Shown: one piece after another, positions 31,197 through 38,886 of the stretch
How positions within the stretch are numbered: the stretch's first letter is position 1
Layout: the number at the start of each line of letters is the position of its first letter
Program-made: the position numbers and the translations under genes
The notes under the pieces: model-generated
The model's input: the letters and a program-made list of their open reading frames with translations, nothing else
Databases searched by the model: none
Told to the model about the DNA's origin: nothing
Origin: Actinomadura sp. NBRC 104425
GTDB lineage: Bacteria; Actinomycetota; Actinomycetes; Streptosporangiales; Streptosporangiaceae
DNA length: 41,843 nucleotides
Direction of reading: 5' to 3'
Assembly: GCF_030269545.1 (NCBI RefSeq)
Contig: NZ_BSTN01000037.1
Span: 1 to 41,843, forward strand

Positions 31197-31924
31197 TCGG
31201 CATGGTGCTGGCGGCGGGCGCCGGACGCAGGCTGCGGCCGTACACCGACACGCTGCCCAAGGCCCTGGTCCCGGTGGACGGTGACACCGCCATCCTGGAC
31301 ATCGCCCTGGGCAACCTGAGCTCGGTCGGGCTGACCGACATCGTGATCGTCGTCGGCTACCGCGCCGAGGCGGTCGAGACCCGCAAGGCCGACCTCGAGC
31401 GGCGGTACGGCGTGTCGATCACCCTCGTCCACAACGACAAGGCCGAGGAGTGGAACAACGCCTACTCCCTGTGGCTGGCGCGTGAGCACTTCTCCAAGGG
31501 CGTCCTCCTGGTCAACGGCGACACCGTGCACCCGGTGAGCGTGGAGAAGACGCTACTGGCCGGGCGCGGACCGGACATCCTGCTCGCGGTGGACAATGTG
31601 AAAACTCTGGCCGACGAGGAGATGAAGGTCACCCTCGACGGGCAGGGGAACCTGGCCCGCATCACCAAGCTGATGGACCCGGCCGAGGCGTACGGCGAGT
31701 ACATCGGCGCCACCCTCATCGAGCCCGCCGCCGCCGGGCCGCTGGCCGACGCGCTGCAGGCCACCTGGGAGCGCGACCCCGACCTGTACTACGAGGACGG
31801 CTACCAGGAGCTGGTCAACCGGGGCGGCCGCGTCGGCGTGGCCCCGATCGGCGCCGTGGAGTGGGTCGAGGTCGACAACCACGACGACCTGGCCAAGGCC
31901 CGCCGGATCGCCGCCGGCTACTGA
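31193..31924 (+). CDS. LicC/IPCT-like sugar- or polyol-phosphate nucleotidyltransferase
   Basis: This 243-residue nucleotidyltransferase has an intact signature MVLAAGAGRRLRPYTDTLPK, the metal-binding LLVNGDTVHPVSVEKTLL and EWVEVDNHDDLAKARRI, the second metal site. NDKAEEWNNAYSLWLAREHF is typical of the LicC/phosphocholine cytidylyltransferase and inositol-1-phosphate cytidylyltransferase group. It probably activates a phospho-alcohol with CTP for one of the two CDP-alcohol phosphotransferases of the operon. The substrate could be glycerol 1-phosphate made by the next gene, inositol phosphate or another polyol phosphate. Its start overlaps the previous stop (ATGA). Confidence 0.86.
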   Translation: MIGMVLAAGAGRRLRPYTDTLPKALVPVDGDTAILDIALGNLSSVGLTDIVIVVGYRAEAVETRKADLERRYGVSITLVHNDKAEEWNNAYSLWLAREHFSKGVLLVNGDTVHPVSVEKTLLAGRGPDILLAVDNVKTLADEEMKVTLDGQGNLARITKLMDPAEAYGEYIGATLIEPAAAGPLADALQATWERDPDLYYEDGYQELVNRGGRVGVAPIGAVEWVEVDNHDDLAKARRIAAGY

Positions 31925-31995
31925 CCCGGGCGCCGCGTCGCGGTATCCCTGCCCCCTCCCCTCCGCCGTACGGGACGACCGAGCGAGGAACGCAC

Positions 31996-33069
31996 ATGCC
32001 TCTGCTGACGCGGATGCTCACCGCGCCGCTGTCCATCGACGTCCGCCGCGGGGCCGTGGCCGCCCTGGGCGACCTGCTGGCCGACCGCCGCATCGCCACC
32101 GAGGGCCGGGTCGCGATCGCCGTGGGCCCCGGCCAGGGCGACCAGATCGCCGAGCAGGTGCGGCCGTCGCTGGAGGACTGCGAGCTGTTCCGGGTGGAGG
32201 GCGGCACCGTCGACGCCGCGGTCAGCCTCGGCTCCAAGCTGCGCGGCGGGTCCTACGAGGCGGTGGTCGGCATCGGCGGCGGCCGCACCATCGACGCCAC
32301 CAAGTACGCCGCCACGCTCGCCGGCATCCCCATGGTGTCGGTGGCCACCAACCTGTCCCACGACGGCATCTGCTCCCCGGTCGCCTCGCTGGAGCACGAC
32401 AAGGGCAAGGGCTCGTTCGGCGTCGTCATGCCGCTGGCGATGATCGTCGACCTGGACTACGTGCGGGCCGCGCCGCAGCGGCTGGTGCGCGCGGGCATCG
32501 GCGACGTGGTCAGCAACCTGTCGGCCGTCGACGACTGGCTGCTGGCCGCCGAGGCGTGCGGCGAGCCGGTCGACCGGCTGGCGCTGACGCTGGCCCGCAC
32601 CGCCGCCGAGGCGCTGCTCAACCAGCCCGGCTCGGTGGAGTCCGACCGGTTCTTGACCGTTCTGGCGGAGGGACTCGTACTGTCCGGCATGGCCATGTCC
32701 TTCGCCGGCTCGTCGCGGCCCTCCAGCGGCGGCGACCACGAGATCCTGCACGCCATCGACCAGCTGTTCCCCGGCACCGCCAACCACGGCGAGCTGGCCG
32801 GGATCGGCGCGGCCTTCTGCTACCACCTGCGCGCCGTGCACACCGGGACGGGCGCCGACCGGCTCGCCGAGATCATGGCCTGCCTGGAGCGGCACGGCCT
32901 GCCCCGGCTGCCGGGCGACGTCGGGCTGACCGTCGAGCAGTTCGCCGAGGCCGTCGCGTACGCCCCGCGCACCCGGCCCGGCCGCTATACGATCTTGGAG
33001 CATCTCGGCCTCGACAAGGGCGCGATCCTCAAGGCGGTTGAAGAGTATGTCCAAGCCCATGGAGGCTGA
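31996..33069 (+). CDS. sn-Glycerol-1-phosphate dehydrogenase family protein (AraM-like)
   Basis: This 357-residue member of the iron/zinc-dependent alcohol dehydrogenase superfamily groups with G1P dehydrogenases and B. subtilis AraM. VVGIGGGRTIDATKYAA is the NAD(P) loop. VSVATNLSHDGICSPVASL is diagnostic for the G1PDH group. Metal ligands are Asp170 (RAGIGDVVSN), His248 (GGDHEILHAID) and His264 (NHGELAGIGA). The family reduces dihydroxyacetone phosphate to sn-glycerol 1-phosphate, the archaeal-lipid enantiomer; 3-dehydroquinate synthase-like relatives act on other substrates. AGGAA at 6 nt precedes the ATG. The next gene begins within its 3' end. Confidence 0.85.
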   Translation: MPLLTRMLTAPLSIDVRRGAVAALGDLLADRRIATEGRVAIAVGPGQGDQIAEQVRPSLEDCELFRVEGGTVDAAVSLGSKLRGGSYEAVVGIGGGRTIDATKYAATLAGIPMVSVATNLSHDGICSPVASLEHDKGKGSFGVVMPLAMIVDLDYVRAAPQRLVRAGIGDVVSNLSAVDDWLLAAEACGEPVDRLALTLARTAAEALLNQPGSVESDRFLTVLAEGLVLSGMAMSFAGSSRPSSGGDHEILHAIDQLFPGTANHGELAGIGAAFCYHLRAVHTGTGADRLAEIMACLERHGLPRLPGDVGLTVEQFAEAVAYAPRTRPGRYTILEHLGLDKGAILKAVEEYVQAHGG

Positions 33070-33886
33070 GCTGCCCGCCGACGCCCACCGGCCGTCCCGC
33101 AGCATGGCGACGGTCGCGGACGTACGGCGCTACGGGCAGCCGCCCGGCCTCAAGGAGCGGCGCAACGAGGAGCACTGGGCCGGGCGCCTGTACATGCGCT
33201 CGCTGTCGCCGTACTTCGCCTGGCTGTCCCTGCGGCTGGGGTTCACCCCCAACCAGCTCACCTATCTGATGATGGTCTGCGGTGTGGCCGCGGGCGCCGT
33301 GGTGTCGCTGCCGGTCGAGCCGCTGTGGACGGCCCTCGGCGGCGCCCTGCTGATCCAGGCGTACCTGCTGCTGGACTGCGTGGACGGCGAGGTCGCCCGC
33401 TACCTGCGGCAGACGTCGGTGACCGGGGTGTTCCTGGACCGCATCGGCCACTACCTGTCGGAGGTGGCGCTGCTGATCGGCCTGGGGTACGCGGCGCAGG
33501 GCGGCTGGCGCACCGGCGGGTACGCCGAGCTGGGCCTGCTGGCCGCGGTGGGCGCCGCGCTGATCAAGGCCGAGACCGACAACGTGGTGGTGGCGCGGGC
33601 CAAGTCGGGCCTGCCCGCCGACCCGGCGGGCGGCGAGCGGGCGCTGCGGCCCCGCTCCACCGGCATGGCGCTGGCCCGGCAGGCCGCGTCCATGCTGCGC
33701 TTCCACCGCATCATCGGCGCAGTGGAGCTGTCGCTGCTGATCCTGGCCGCCACCGTGCTGGACACGGTGCTGGGCACCGAGACCCCGGCCGCGGTCCGGG
33801 TGCTGACCGTGGCCGTGGCGGTCGTCGCGGTCGTGCAGACGCTGCTGCATCTGGTGAGCATTCTGGCTTCTCGGAGGCTTCGGTGA
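33047..33886 (+). CDS. CDP-alcohol phosphotransferase family protein with His variant
   Basis: This 279-residue integral membrane protein has a soluble N-terminus of about 50 residues and about six helices. The CDP-alcohol motif reads Asp110, Asp113-Gly114, Ala117-Arg118, Gly127, Asp131 and then His135 where the fourth Asp, thought to be the general base, is normal. RRNEEHWAGRLYMRSLSPYF and GFTPNQLTYLMM precede it as in the family. It should transfer a phospho-alcohol from a CDP donor to a lipid or polyol acceptor, if still active. ATG 33047 overlaps the dehydrogenase gene by 23 nt; ATG 33059 is an alternative. Confidence 0.85.
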   Translation: MSKPMEAELPADAHRPSRSMATVADVRRYGQPPGLKERRNEEHWAGRLYMRSLSPYFAWLSLRLGFTPNQLTYLMMVCGVAAGAVVSLPVEPLWTALGGALLIQAYLLLDCVDGEVARYLRQTSVTGVFLDRIGHYLSEVALLIGLGYAAQGGWRTGGYAELGLLAAVGAALIKAETDNVVVARAKSGLPADPAGGERALRPRSTGMALARQAASMLRFHRIIGAVELSLLILAATVLDTVLGTETPAAVRVLTVAVAVVAVVQTLLHLVSILASRRLR

Positions 33887-33908
33887 CGGCTACCTGGACG
33901 GGGGCACT

Positions 33909-34835
33909 GTGACCCAGGGCGAACGGACTGTCGAGCCCCGCGCCGGCGGGGACCTGTCGCTGAGCGTCGTCGTGCTCACCATGGGCAACCGGCCCGAAGA
34001 GCTCGCCCGCGCGGTGCGCAGCGCCCTCGACCAGGAGCATGTGGACGTCGAGGTCGTCCTCGTCGGCAACGGCGTCTCCGGTGACTGGTGGCCCGGCGAC
34101 GACGAGGTGTTCGACGACAAGCGCGTGCAGCTGATCCGCCTGCCGACCAACGTGGGCATCCCGGCCGGCCGCAACCGCGGTGTGGAGGCCTCCAGCGGCG
34201 ATGTGATCCTTTTCCTGGACGACGACGGGTGGTACCGTTCGCCGCGGCTGGGTGTGCACGTGCGCGACCGCTTCTCCGCCGAGCCCGACCTCGGGATCAT
34301 CTCCTTCCGCGTCCGCGATCCCGAGGGCGGACGAGGCGAGCGGCGGCACGTGCCCCGGCTGCGTGCGGGCGACCCGGAGCGGTCGTCGGAGGTGACGACG
34401 TTCCTGGGCGGCGCCTGCGCGGTCCGCCGCGCCGCGTTCGACGCCGGGGGCGGGCTGCCGGAGGACTTCTTCTACGCCCACGAGGAGACCGACCTGGCCT
34501 GGCAGGTCCTCGACGCGGGCTACCGCATCGTCTACGACGCGTCCGCGGTGATGTACCACCCGGCGGTGCTGCCGACCCGGCACGCGATGTTCTACCGCTA
34601 CAACGCCCGCAACCGGGTGTGGCTGGCCCGCCGCAACCTGCCGTGGCCGCTGGCGCTGACCTACGTGGCCGTGTGGCTGGGCATGACGGTGCTGCGCGAA
34701 CGCAAGCCGAGCGCGCTCAAGCCCTGGTTCAAGGGCTTCTTCGAGGGGTGGCGCAAGCCCGCGGGCCGCCGCCGCCCCATCTCCTGGCGCACCGCCTGGC
34801 GCATGACCCGCACGGGCCGCCCCCCGATCATCTGA
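33909..34835 (+). CDS. Family 2 glycosyltransferase
   Basis: This 308-residue GT-A glycosyltransferase has LSVVVLTMGNRPEELARAVR as first strand and loop and LPTNVGIPAGRNRGVEAS as donor loop. The metal motif is Asp104-Asp105-Asp106 in LFLDDDGW. GGACAVRRAAFDAGGGLPED and the acceptor region AHEETDLAWQVLDAGYRIVY follow. A C-terminal hydrophobic segment ALTYVAVWLGMTVL with a very basic tail suggests peripheral membrane attachment. It is the last gene of the operon, 22 bases after the phosphotransferase gene, with GGGGG before its GTG. It likely glycosylates the lipid or polymer product. Confidence 0.9.
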   Translation: MTQGERTVEPRAGGDLSLSVVVLTMGNRPEELARAVRSALDQEHVDVEVVLVGNGVSGDWWPGDDEVFDDKRVQLIRLPTNVGIPAGRNRGVEASSGDVILFLDDDGWYRSPRLGVHVRDRFSAEPDLGIISFRVRDPEGGRGERRHVPRLRAGDPERSSEVTTFLGGACAVRRAAFDAGGGLPEDFFYAHEETDLAWQVLDAGYRIVYDASAVMYHPAVLPTRHAMFYRYNARNRVWLARRNLPWPLALTYVAVWLGMTVLRERKPSALKPWFKGFFEGWRKPAGRRRPISWRTAWRMTRTGRPPII

Positions 34836-34838
34836 CCG

Positions 34839-37400
34839 TCAGTCGGCGGGGGGCCGGTCGCCGGTCAGGGTGTCGCGCCACCGCGGGCTGGTGGTCAGCA
34901 CGGTCAGCCGCTGGGTGGCGCGTGACACCGCCACGTAGAGGACGCGCAGGCCGCGCGGCGACTGGGCGGCCACGGTCTCCGGCGCGACGATCACGGCCGC
35001 GTCGAACTCCAGGCCCTTGGCCTCCAGCACGTCGAGGACCTGCACGCGTTCGGGGAAGCCGGCGGCCAGGCGGTCGCGGTCGGCGGCGGTCCAGGCCACG
35101 GCGGCGCCGGCCCGGTCGCCCGCGTCCGGGGCGCCGGTGAGCGGGAGGGCGGTCTGGCCCTCCTCGGCCCGGTCCCGCAGCTCCAGCGGCACGATCAGCC
35201 CGATCGTGCCCTCCACCTGCGTGAGCAGTTCCGCCACGGCGGCGCGGGCGGAGGAGATCAGGTCGGCTCCGGGCACCACGCGGACGACCGGGGCGATGCC
35301 GGAGGTCCGCACGGCGCGGGCCGGGCGGGCGTCGGGCAGGGCCAGCGCCAGCACCCGGGACGCCACGGCGGCGATCTCGGTGGAGTTGCGGTAGTTGGTG
35401 GTCAGCTCGTACTCGTAGCGGGCCCGGGCGGGGGGCTTGCGGGGGCGCCGCCGGGACGACGAGCGGCCGCGCCGGGCGGACGGCTTGGCGGGCTTGGCGG
35501 GTTTTTCGACGCCGAGGGCGGCGTCCATGGCCTCGCGGGCGGCGTCCAGGTCCTCCCAGGCGCTCTGCGCGGGGTCCTCGACGATCGTCCAGCTCGCGTG
35601 CCGGCCCCGGCGGCCGAGCATGCGCCACTGCATGGGCGACAGGTCCTGGGCCTCGTCCACCACGATGTGGGCGTACTCGGGCCGCTCCTCGACCACCTCG
35701 TCGTCGACCCGGCGGGCCTGCTCCAGGCGCTCGATGGACGTGGTGAGCTCCTGCAGCTGCGGCTCCCACGACTCGTCGGCGACCTGCTCGCCGGTCAGGA
35801 TGTTGACGCCGTCGACGACGAACGGGTCGTCCTCGGCGGCGGGGCGGCGGCGGGCCGGCGGGCGGGGCGGGGAGCCGAGCAGCGCGTCCAGTTCGTCCAG
35901 CAGCGCGATGTCCTGGTAGGTCAGCACGGGCTCGCTGTCGGAGCCCGAGGGCCCGAGGGCCGCCGACCACGCCTCGGCGAGGCGGGCGACGGCGTCGCGG
36001 TCCAGGTCGCGGCCCGCCGCGCGGCGCAGGCGGTCCGGGTCGCCCAGGGAGCGCAGCACGTCCAGCGGGCGCCGCAGCGGCCACCAGGCGAGCAGGAACC
36101 GGGTGAATTCGGGCTGCTCGCGGACGCGGGCGTCGAACTGCTCGCGCGGCGTGCCGCGGTCGCCGGAGCGGGTGCGGCGGGCGGCCGGGGCGTCGCCCTC
36201 GTCGAGGGCGGCCAGGCCGTCGGCGGCCAGCAGCGCGTTCCAAAGGCCCGCGTCGGCCTCCTGCGCCCGGGCGGCGTCCTCCGGGCCGCCGAGGGCGGTG
36301 AAGCGCTCCCACAGCGCGTCCAGCAGCGCTTCGGCGGCGCGGGCGCGGGCGGCGTTGACCGAGCCGCGGCTGCGCCGGTGCAGGTCGGCGCGCAGCCGGT
36401 CGAGCCGGGCCCGGTCGAGCCGGACGACCACGCCCTTGTGCACGACGCGCAGCTCGTCGGGCGCGCCGGGCGGATGGTCGGTGACGGCGCGGCGCAGCAC
36501 CCGGGCCATGACCGCCGAGCCCTTGATCCGGGCCAGTTCGGGGGTGTCGTGGGTGCGGGCCGACACGCCGTCCACCAGGTCGCCGAGGGACCGCAGCGCC
36601 GCCGATTCCTCCCCGAGGGACGGCAGGACGCGCTCGATGTAGGCGGTGAACCGCCGGTTGGGGCCGACCACCAGCACGCCGCGCGAACCGAACCGCCGCC
36701 GGTGCCGGAACAGCAGGTAGGCGACGCGGTGCAGGGCGACGGCGGTCTTGCCGGTGCCGGGGGCGCCGCGCACCAGCACGGTGCCGTCGGCGGGGGCGCG
36801 GATCACCTCGTCCTGTTCGCGCTGGATGGTGGCCACGATGTCGCGCATGGCGCCCTCGCGGGTGCGGGCGAGGGAGGCCAGGAACGCGCCGTCGCCGACC
36901 ACCGCCAGGCCGTCGGCGGCGGACGGGTCGAGCAGGTCGTCCTCCAGGTCCACCACCGTGTGGCCGCGCGAGTGCAGGACGCGGCGGCGCACCACGCCGC
37001 GCGGGTCCTCGGGGGTGGCGCGGTAGAAGTCCTCGGCGGCGGGCGCCCGCCAGTCGATGACCAGCGAGTCGTGGTCGCGGGTGCGCACGCCGATGCGGCC
37101 GATGTAGCGGACCTCCCCGCTGTGCAGGTCGAGGCGGCCGAACACCAGCCCGTCGTCGGCGACGTCGAGGGCCTGGGCGCGCAGCGCCGCCTGGTGCACC
37201 ATGGCGTCCCGGTCGACCAGCGAGCCCTTGGTGCCCGCCAACGCCTGCCGGTAGCCCTCGCGCAGCATGGCCTTGGCGTCCTCGCGCATCTCCTCCAGCC
37301 GCGCGTACGCCCGGTCGACGTACCGCTGCTCGGCGGCGATCTCCTGGTCCTTGACCGTCTCGGTGGCCTTGGCGGACCCATCCGTCACCGGGGACGACAT
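34839..37400 (-). CDS. HelD-type RNA polymerase-associated ATPase/helicase
   Basis: This 853-residue UvrD/Rep-like SF1 ATPase is of the HelD class, which enters the RNA polymerase clefts and frees stalled or rifampicin-bound enzyme. An N-terminal coiled coil (EIAAEQRYVDRAYARLEEMR) precedes the 1A domain with GRIGVRTRDHDSLVIDWRAP. Walker A is RGAPGTGKTAVALHR, Walker B is IVVDEAQDLSPMQW, motif IV-like is TTNYRNSTEIA, and motifs V-VI are VLEAKGLEFDAAVIV and LYVAVSRATQRL. A basic low-complexity insert lies near residues 625-655. ATG 37400 has GAGGGAG 10 nt upstream. It converges with the glycosyltransferase gene, 3 bases apart. Confidence 0.92.
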   Translation of the reverse strand: MSSPVTDGSAKATETVKDQEIAAEQRYVDRAYARLEEMREDAKAMLREGYRQALAGTKGSLVDRDAMVHQAALRAQALDVADDGLVFGRLDLHSGEVRYIGRIGVRTRDHDSLVIDWRAPAAEDFYRATPEDPRGVVRRRVLHSRGHTVVDLEDDLLDPSAADGLAVVGDGAFLASLARTREGAMRDIVATIQREQDEVIRAPADGTVLVRGAPGTGKTAVALHRVAYLLFRHRRRFGSRGVLVVGPNRRFTAYIERVLPSLGEESAALRSLGDLVDGVSARTHDTPELARIKGSAVMARVLRRAVTDHPPGAPDELRVVHKGVVVRLDRARLDRLRADLHRRSRGSVNAARARAAEALLDALWERFTALGGPEDAARAQEADAGLWNALLAADGLAALDEGDAPAARRTRSGDRGTPREQFDARVREQPEFTRFLLAWWPLRRPLDVLRSLGDPDRLRRAAGRDLDRDAVARLAEAWSAALGPSGSDSEPVLTYQDIALLDELDALLGSPPRPPARRRPAAEDDPFVVDGVNILTGEQVADESWEPQLQELTTSIERLEQARRVDDEVVEERPEYAHIVVDEAQDLSPMQWRMLGRRGRHASWTIVEDPAQSAWEDLDAAREAMDAALGVEKPAKPAKPSARRGRSSSRRRPRKPPARARYEYELTTNYRNSTEIAAVASRVLALALPDARPARAVRTSGIAPVVRVVPGADLISSARAAVAELLTQVEGTIGLIVPLELRDRAEEGQTALPLTGAPDAGDRAGAAVAWTAADRDRLAAGFPERVQVLDVLEAKGLEFDAAVIVAPETVAAQSPRGLRVLYVAVSRATQRLTVLTTSPRWRDTLTGDRPPAD

Positions 37401-37539
37401 TCCGGGCTGCTCCCTCGCGACCTGCGCTGACCTGCTGTCTCGCCGAGGTGCTCGGCGGTGCGCCCCCAAGGGGCGAAAGAGACAGCTTACGCGGTCGCGG
37501 CGCGGCCCGCGGCACGCGGCGATCAGGCTGCGGGGCGGT

Positions 37540-38274
37540 TCAGGCGGGCACCTCTTCGGCGGCGTCGAACGCCATGGTCATGTGCGGGATGGTGCCGCTG
37601 CTCAGTGCGGGGGCGCGGTGCAGGCCGAGGCCGCGCAGCTCCTCGGCCACGGGGTGGTCGCCGAGCCGGACCCGGGCGCCGCCGGGCCGTATCCGCAGCC
37701 TGGACGGCGACACCGTCCAGGGGATGCGGCGGGTGACGCCGTCCAGGCACGAGTAGGCGTCGAGGCGGGGCGCCGTGCGGCCGCCGGGGAGCCCGGTGGG
37801 GACGGGCAGGCCGGGCTTGACGGCCAGTTCGATCGCGGTGCGGCCGCCGAACCGCACGGCGCACCGCTTGATCCGGCTGCTGAAGTGCATGGGGATGTCG
37901 GCCGGCACCTTGGGGAAGCCCCAGATGGACCGGCCCGCGTCCAAGGTGAACTTTTGATCGACCGGCAGCCAGTGGATGAACGCCCCCACGCGCGTAAGGC
38001 GGCCCCCGGGGGCGCCGGGGGAGCGGACGAGGAAGGCGACGGCGAACTCGTGGTACCGGCCGAGGTCGCCGTCGGAGTACCGGACGAACGCCAGCGAGCA
38101 GATCGCCCGGCCGGGCAGCGGCTCGGCCACCGCCAGACCGGAGTAGTCGATCAGGTTCTGCGCCGGGCCCGCCGGGACGGCGAACGCCGCCGAGGCCACG
38201 GCGGCGTCCCGGACCCGCACGGGCAGGGCCACCCGTTCGCCCCGGATCACATGGACATCGGCGGCGGTGCTCAC
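37540..38274 (-). CDS. Acetoacetate decarboxylase family protein
   Basis: This 244-residue protein has the ADC fold. GRYHEFAVAF contains Glu76 and SIWGFPKVPADIPMHF contains Lys122, matching the conserved Glu and the Schiff-base lysine region of acetoacetate decarboxylase. The closing sequence (ALSSGTIPHMTMAFDAAEE) fits the family. Many actinobacterial members are not true decarboxylases and act in ketone or hydroxy-acid chemistry, so the reaction is uncertain. The GTG at 38274 has no clear ribosome binding site. A KstR-like palindrome lies 10 nt upstream. It follows the SRPBCC gene on the same strand after 21 bases. Confidence 0.85.
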   Translation of the reverse strand: MSTAADVHVIRGERVALPVRVRDAAVASAAFAVPAGPAQNLIDYSGLAVAEPLPGRAICSLAFVRYSDGDLGRYHEFAVAFLVRSPGAPGGRLTRVGAFIHWLPVDQKFTLDAGRSIWGFPKVPADIPMHFSSRIKRCAVRFGGRTAIELAVKPGLPVPTGLPGGRTAPRLDAYSCLDGVTRRIPWTVSPSRLRIRPGGARVRLGDHPVAEELRGLGLHRAPALSSGTIPHMTMAFDAAEEVPA

Positions 38275-38284
38275 ACCACTAAGT

Positions 38285-38296
38285 AGAACAGGTTCT
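38285..38296. promoter_or_regulatory. KstR-like palindrome upstream of the acetoacetate decarboxylase gene
   Basis: AGAACAGGTTCT is an inverted repeat (AGAAC, 2-bp centre, GTTCT). In its flanks, TAGAACAGGTTCTC agrees at 13 of 14 positions with the TNNAACNNGTTNNA pattern of the TetR-type sterol regulator KstR. It ends in the last codons of the SRPBCC gene and lies 10 nt before the decarboxylase start. Confidence 0.5.
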
Positions 38297-38799
38297 CATT
38301 CTGTTGTCACCCCGCCGGACAGCGCGGCCGCGATGCGCTCCAGCGTCCGGCGCATGCCGCGCCGGTTGACCTCGGCGCGCCGCTCGGCGGGCACGCCGGT
38401 GAACACCCTGCCCAGCAGCGACACGAACCCGGCGCCCCGCTGGTCGCGGCGCAGGTCTTGCCAGTACTCGCTGAGCCGCGTGGAGTTCTCGCCGACCGCC
38501 TCCACCCGGTAGCCCCACAGCGCCACCGGCATCCCGAAGCTCGACACCCGGAACGCGAACACCTCGCCGGGCACCGACGCCGTCACCTCGCAGGTGGTGA
38601 ACCACACCCGCCAGCCGATCCGGTTGAAGCCGACGAACCGGGTGCCCTCGCCGGCCGGCCCGCGGCCGCCGCGCACCCGCACCGCGAACAGCTCCGGGCT
38701 CCACTCGGGCATCCGCCACGGGTCGGCCACCGCCTCCCACACCGCATCGGCGGCGGCGTCGACCAGCACGCTCTCCTCGGCCACCCACTCGCGTTCCAT
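38296..38799 (-). CDS. SRPBCC-family (START-like) protein
   Basis: This 167-residue small protein has the helix-grip fold of the polyketide cyclase/SRPBCC family. EREWVAEESVLVDAAADAVW followed by EAVADPWRMPEWSPE is the canonical opening. RFVGFNRIGWRVWFTTCEVT and VFAFRVSSFGMPVALWGYRV are the middle strands, and a long C-terminal helix follows. The fold binds hydrophobic ligands; catalysis is not evident. ATG 38799 was chosen for family length. GATCAT about 5 nt upstream could be a -10 of a leaderless message; the ribosome binding site is poor. It is probably transcribed with the acetoacetate decarboxylase-like gene. Confidence 0.85.
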   Translation of the reverse strand: MEREWVAEESVLVDAAADAVWEAVADPWRMPEWSPELFAVRVRGGRGPAGEGTRFVGFNRIGWRVWFTTCEVTASVPGEVFAFRVSSFGMPVALWGYRVEAVGENSTRLSEYWQDLRRDQRGAGFVSLLGRVFTGVPAERRAEVNRRGMRRTLERIAAALSGGVTTE

Positions 38800-38886
38800 G
38801 CCCCGATGATCCCGCACCGCAGGTCCCGCCGCTGGGCGCGGGGCCCTGCCGCCGGGCGCGGCGTCGGGGGCGCGGGCCGGGTCCGG

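Noticed and set aside
29059..34835. Operon considered as a standard archaeal-type ether lipid or AraM-PcrB pathway
   Set aside because: No prenyl transferase of the GGGP synthase/PcrB family or DGGGP synthase is present in the operon.
37401..37539. Rifampicin-associated element searched for upstream of the HelD-type gene
   Set aside because: I found no sequence resembling the conserved 19-bp element, so rifampicin induction is not claimed.
38285..38296. AGAACAGGTTCT considered as an SOS/LexA box
   Set aside because: Actinobacterial LexA sites have four bases between GAAC and GTTC; here there are two.
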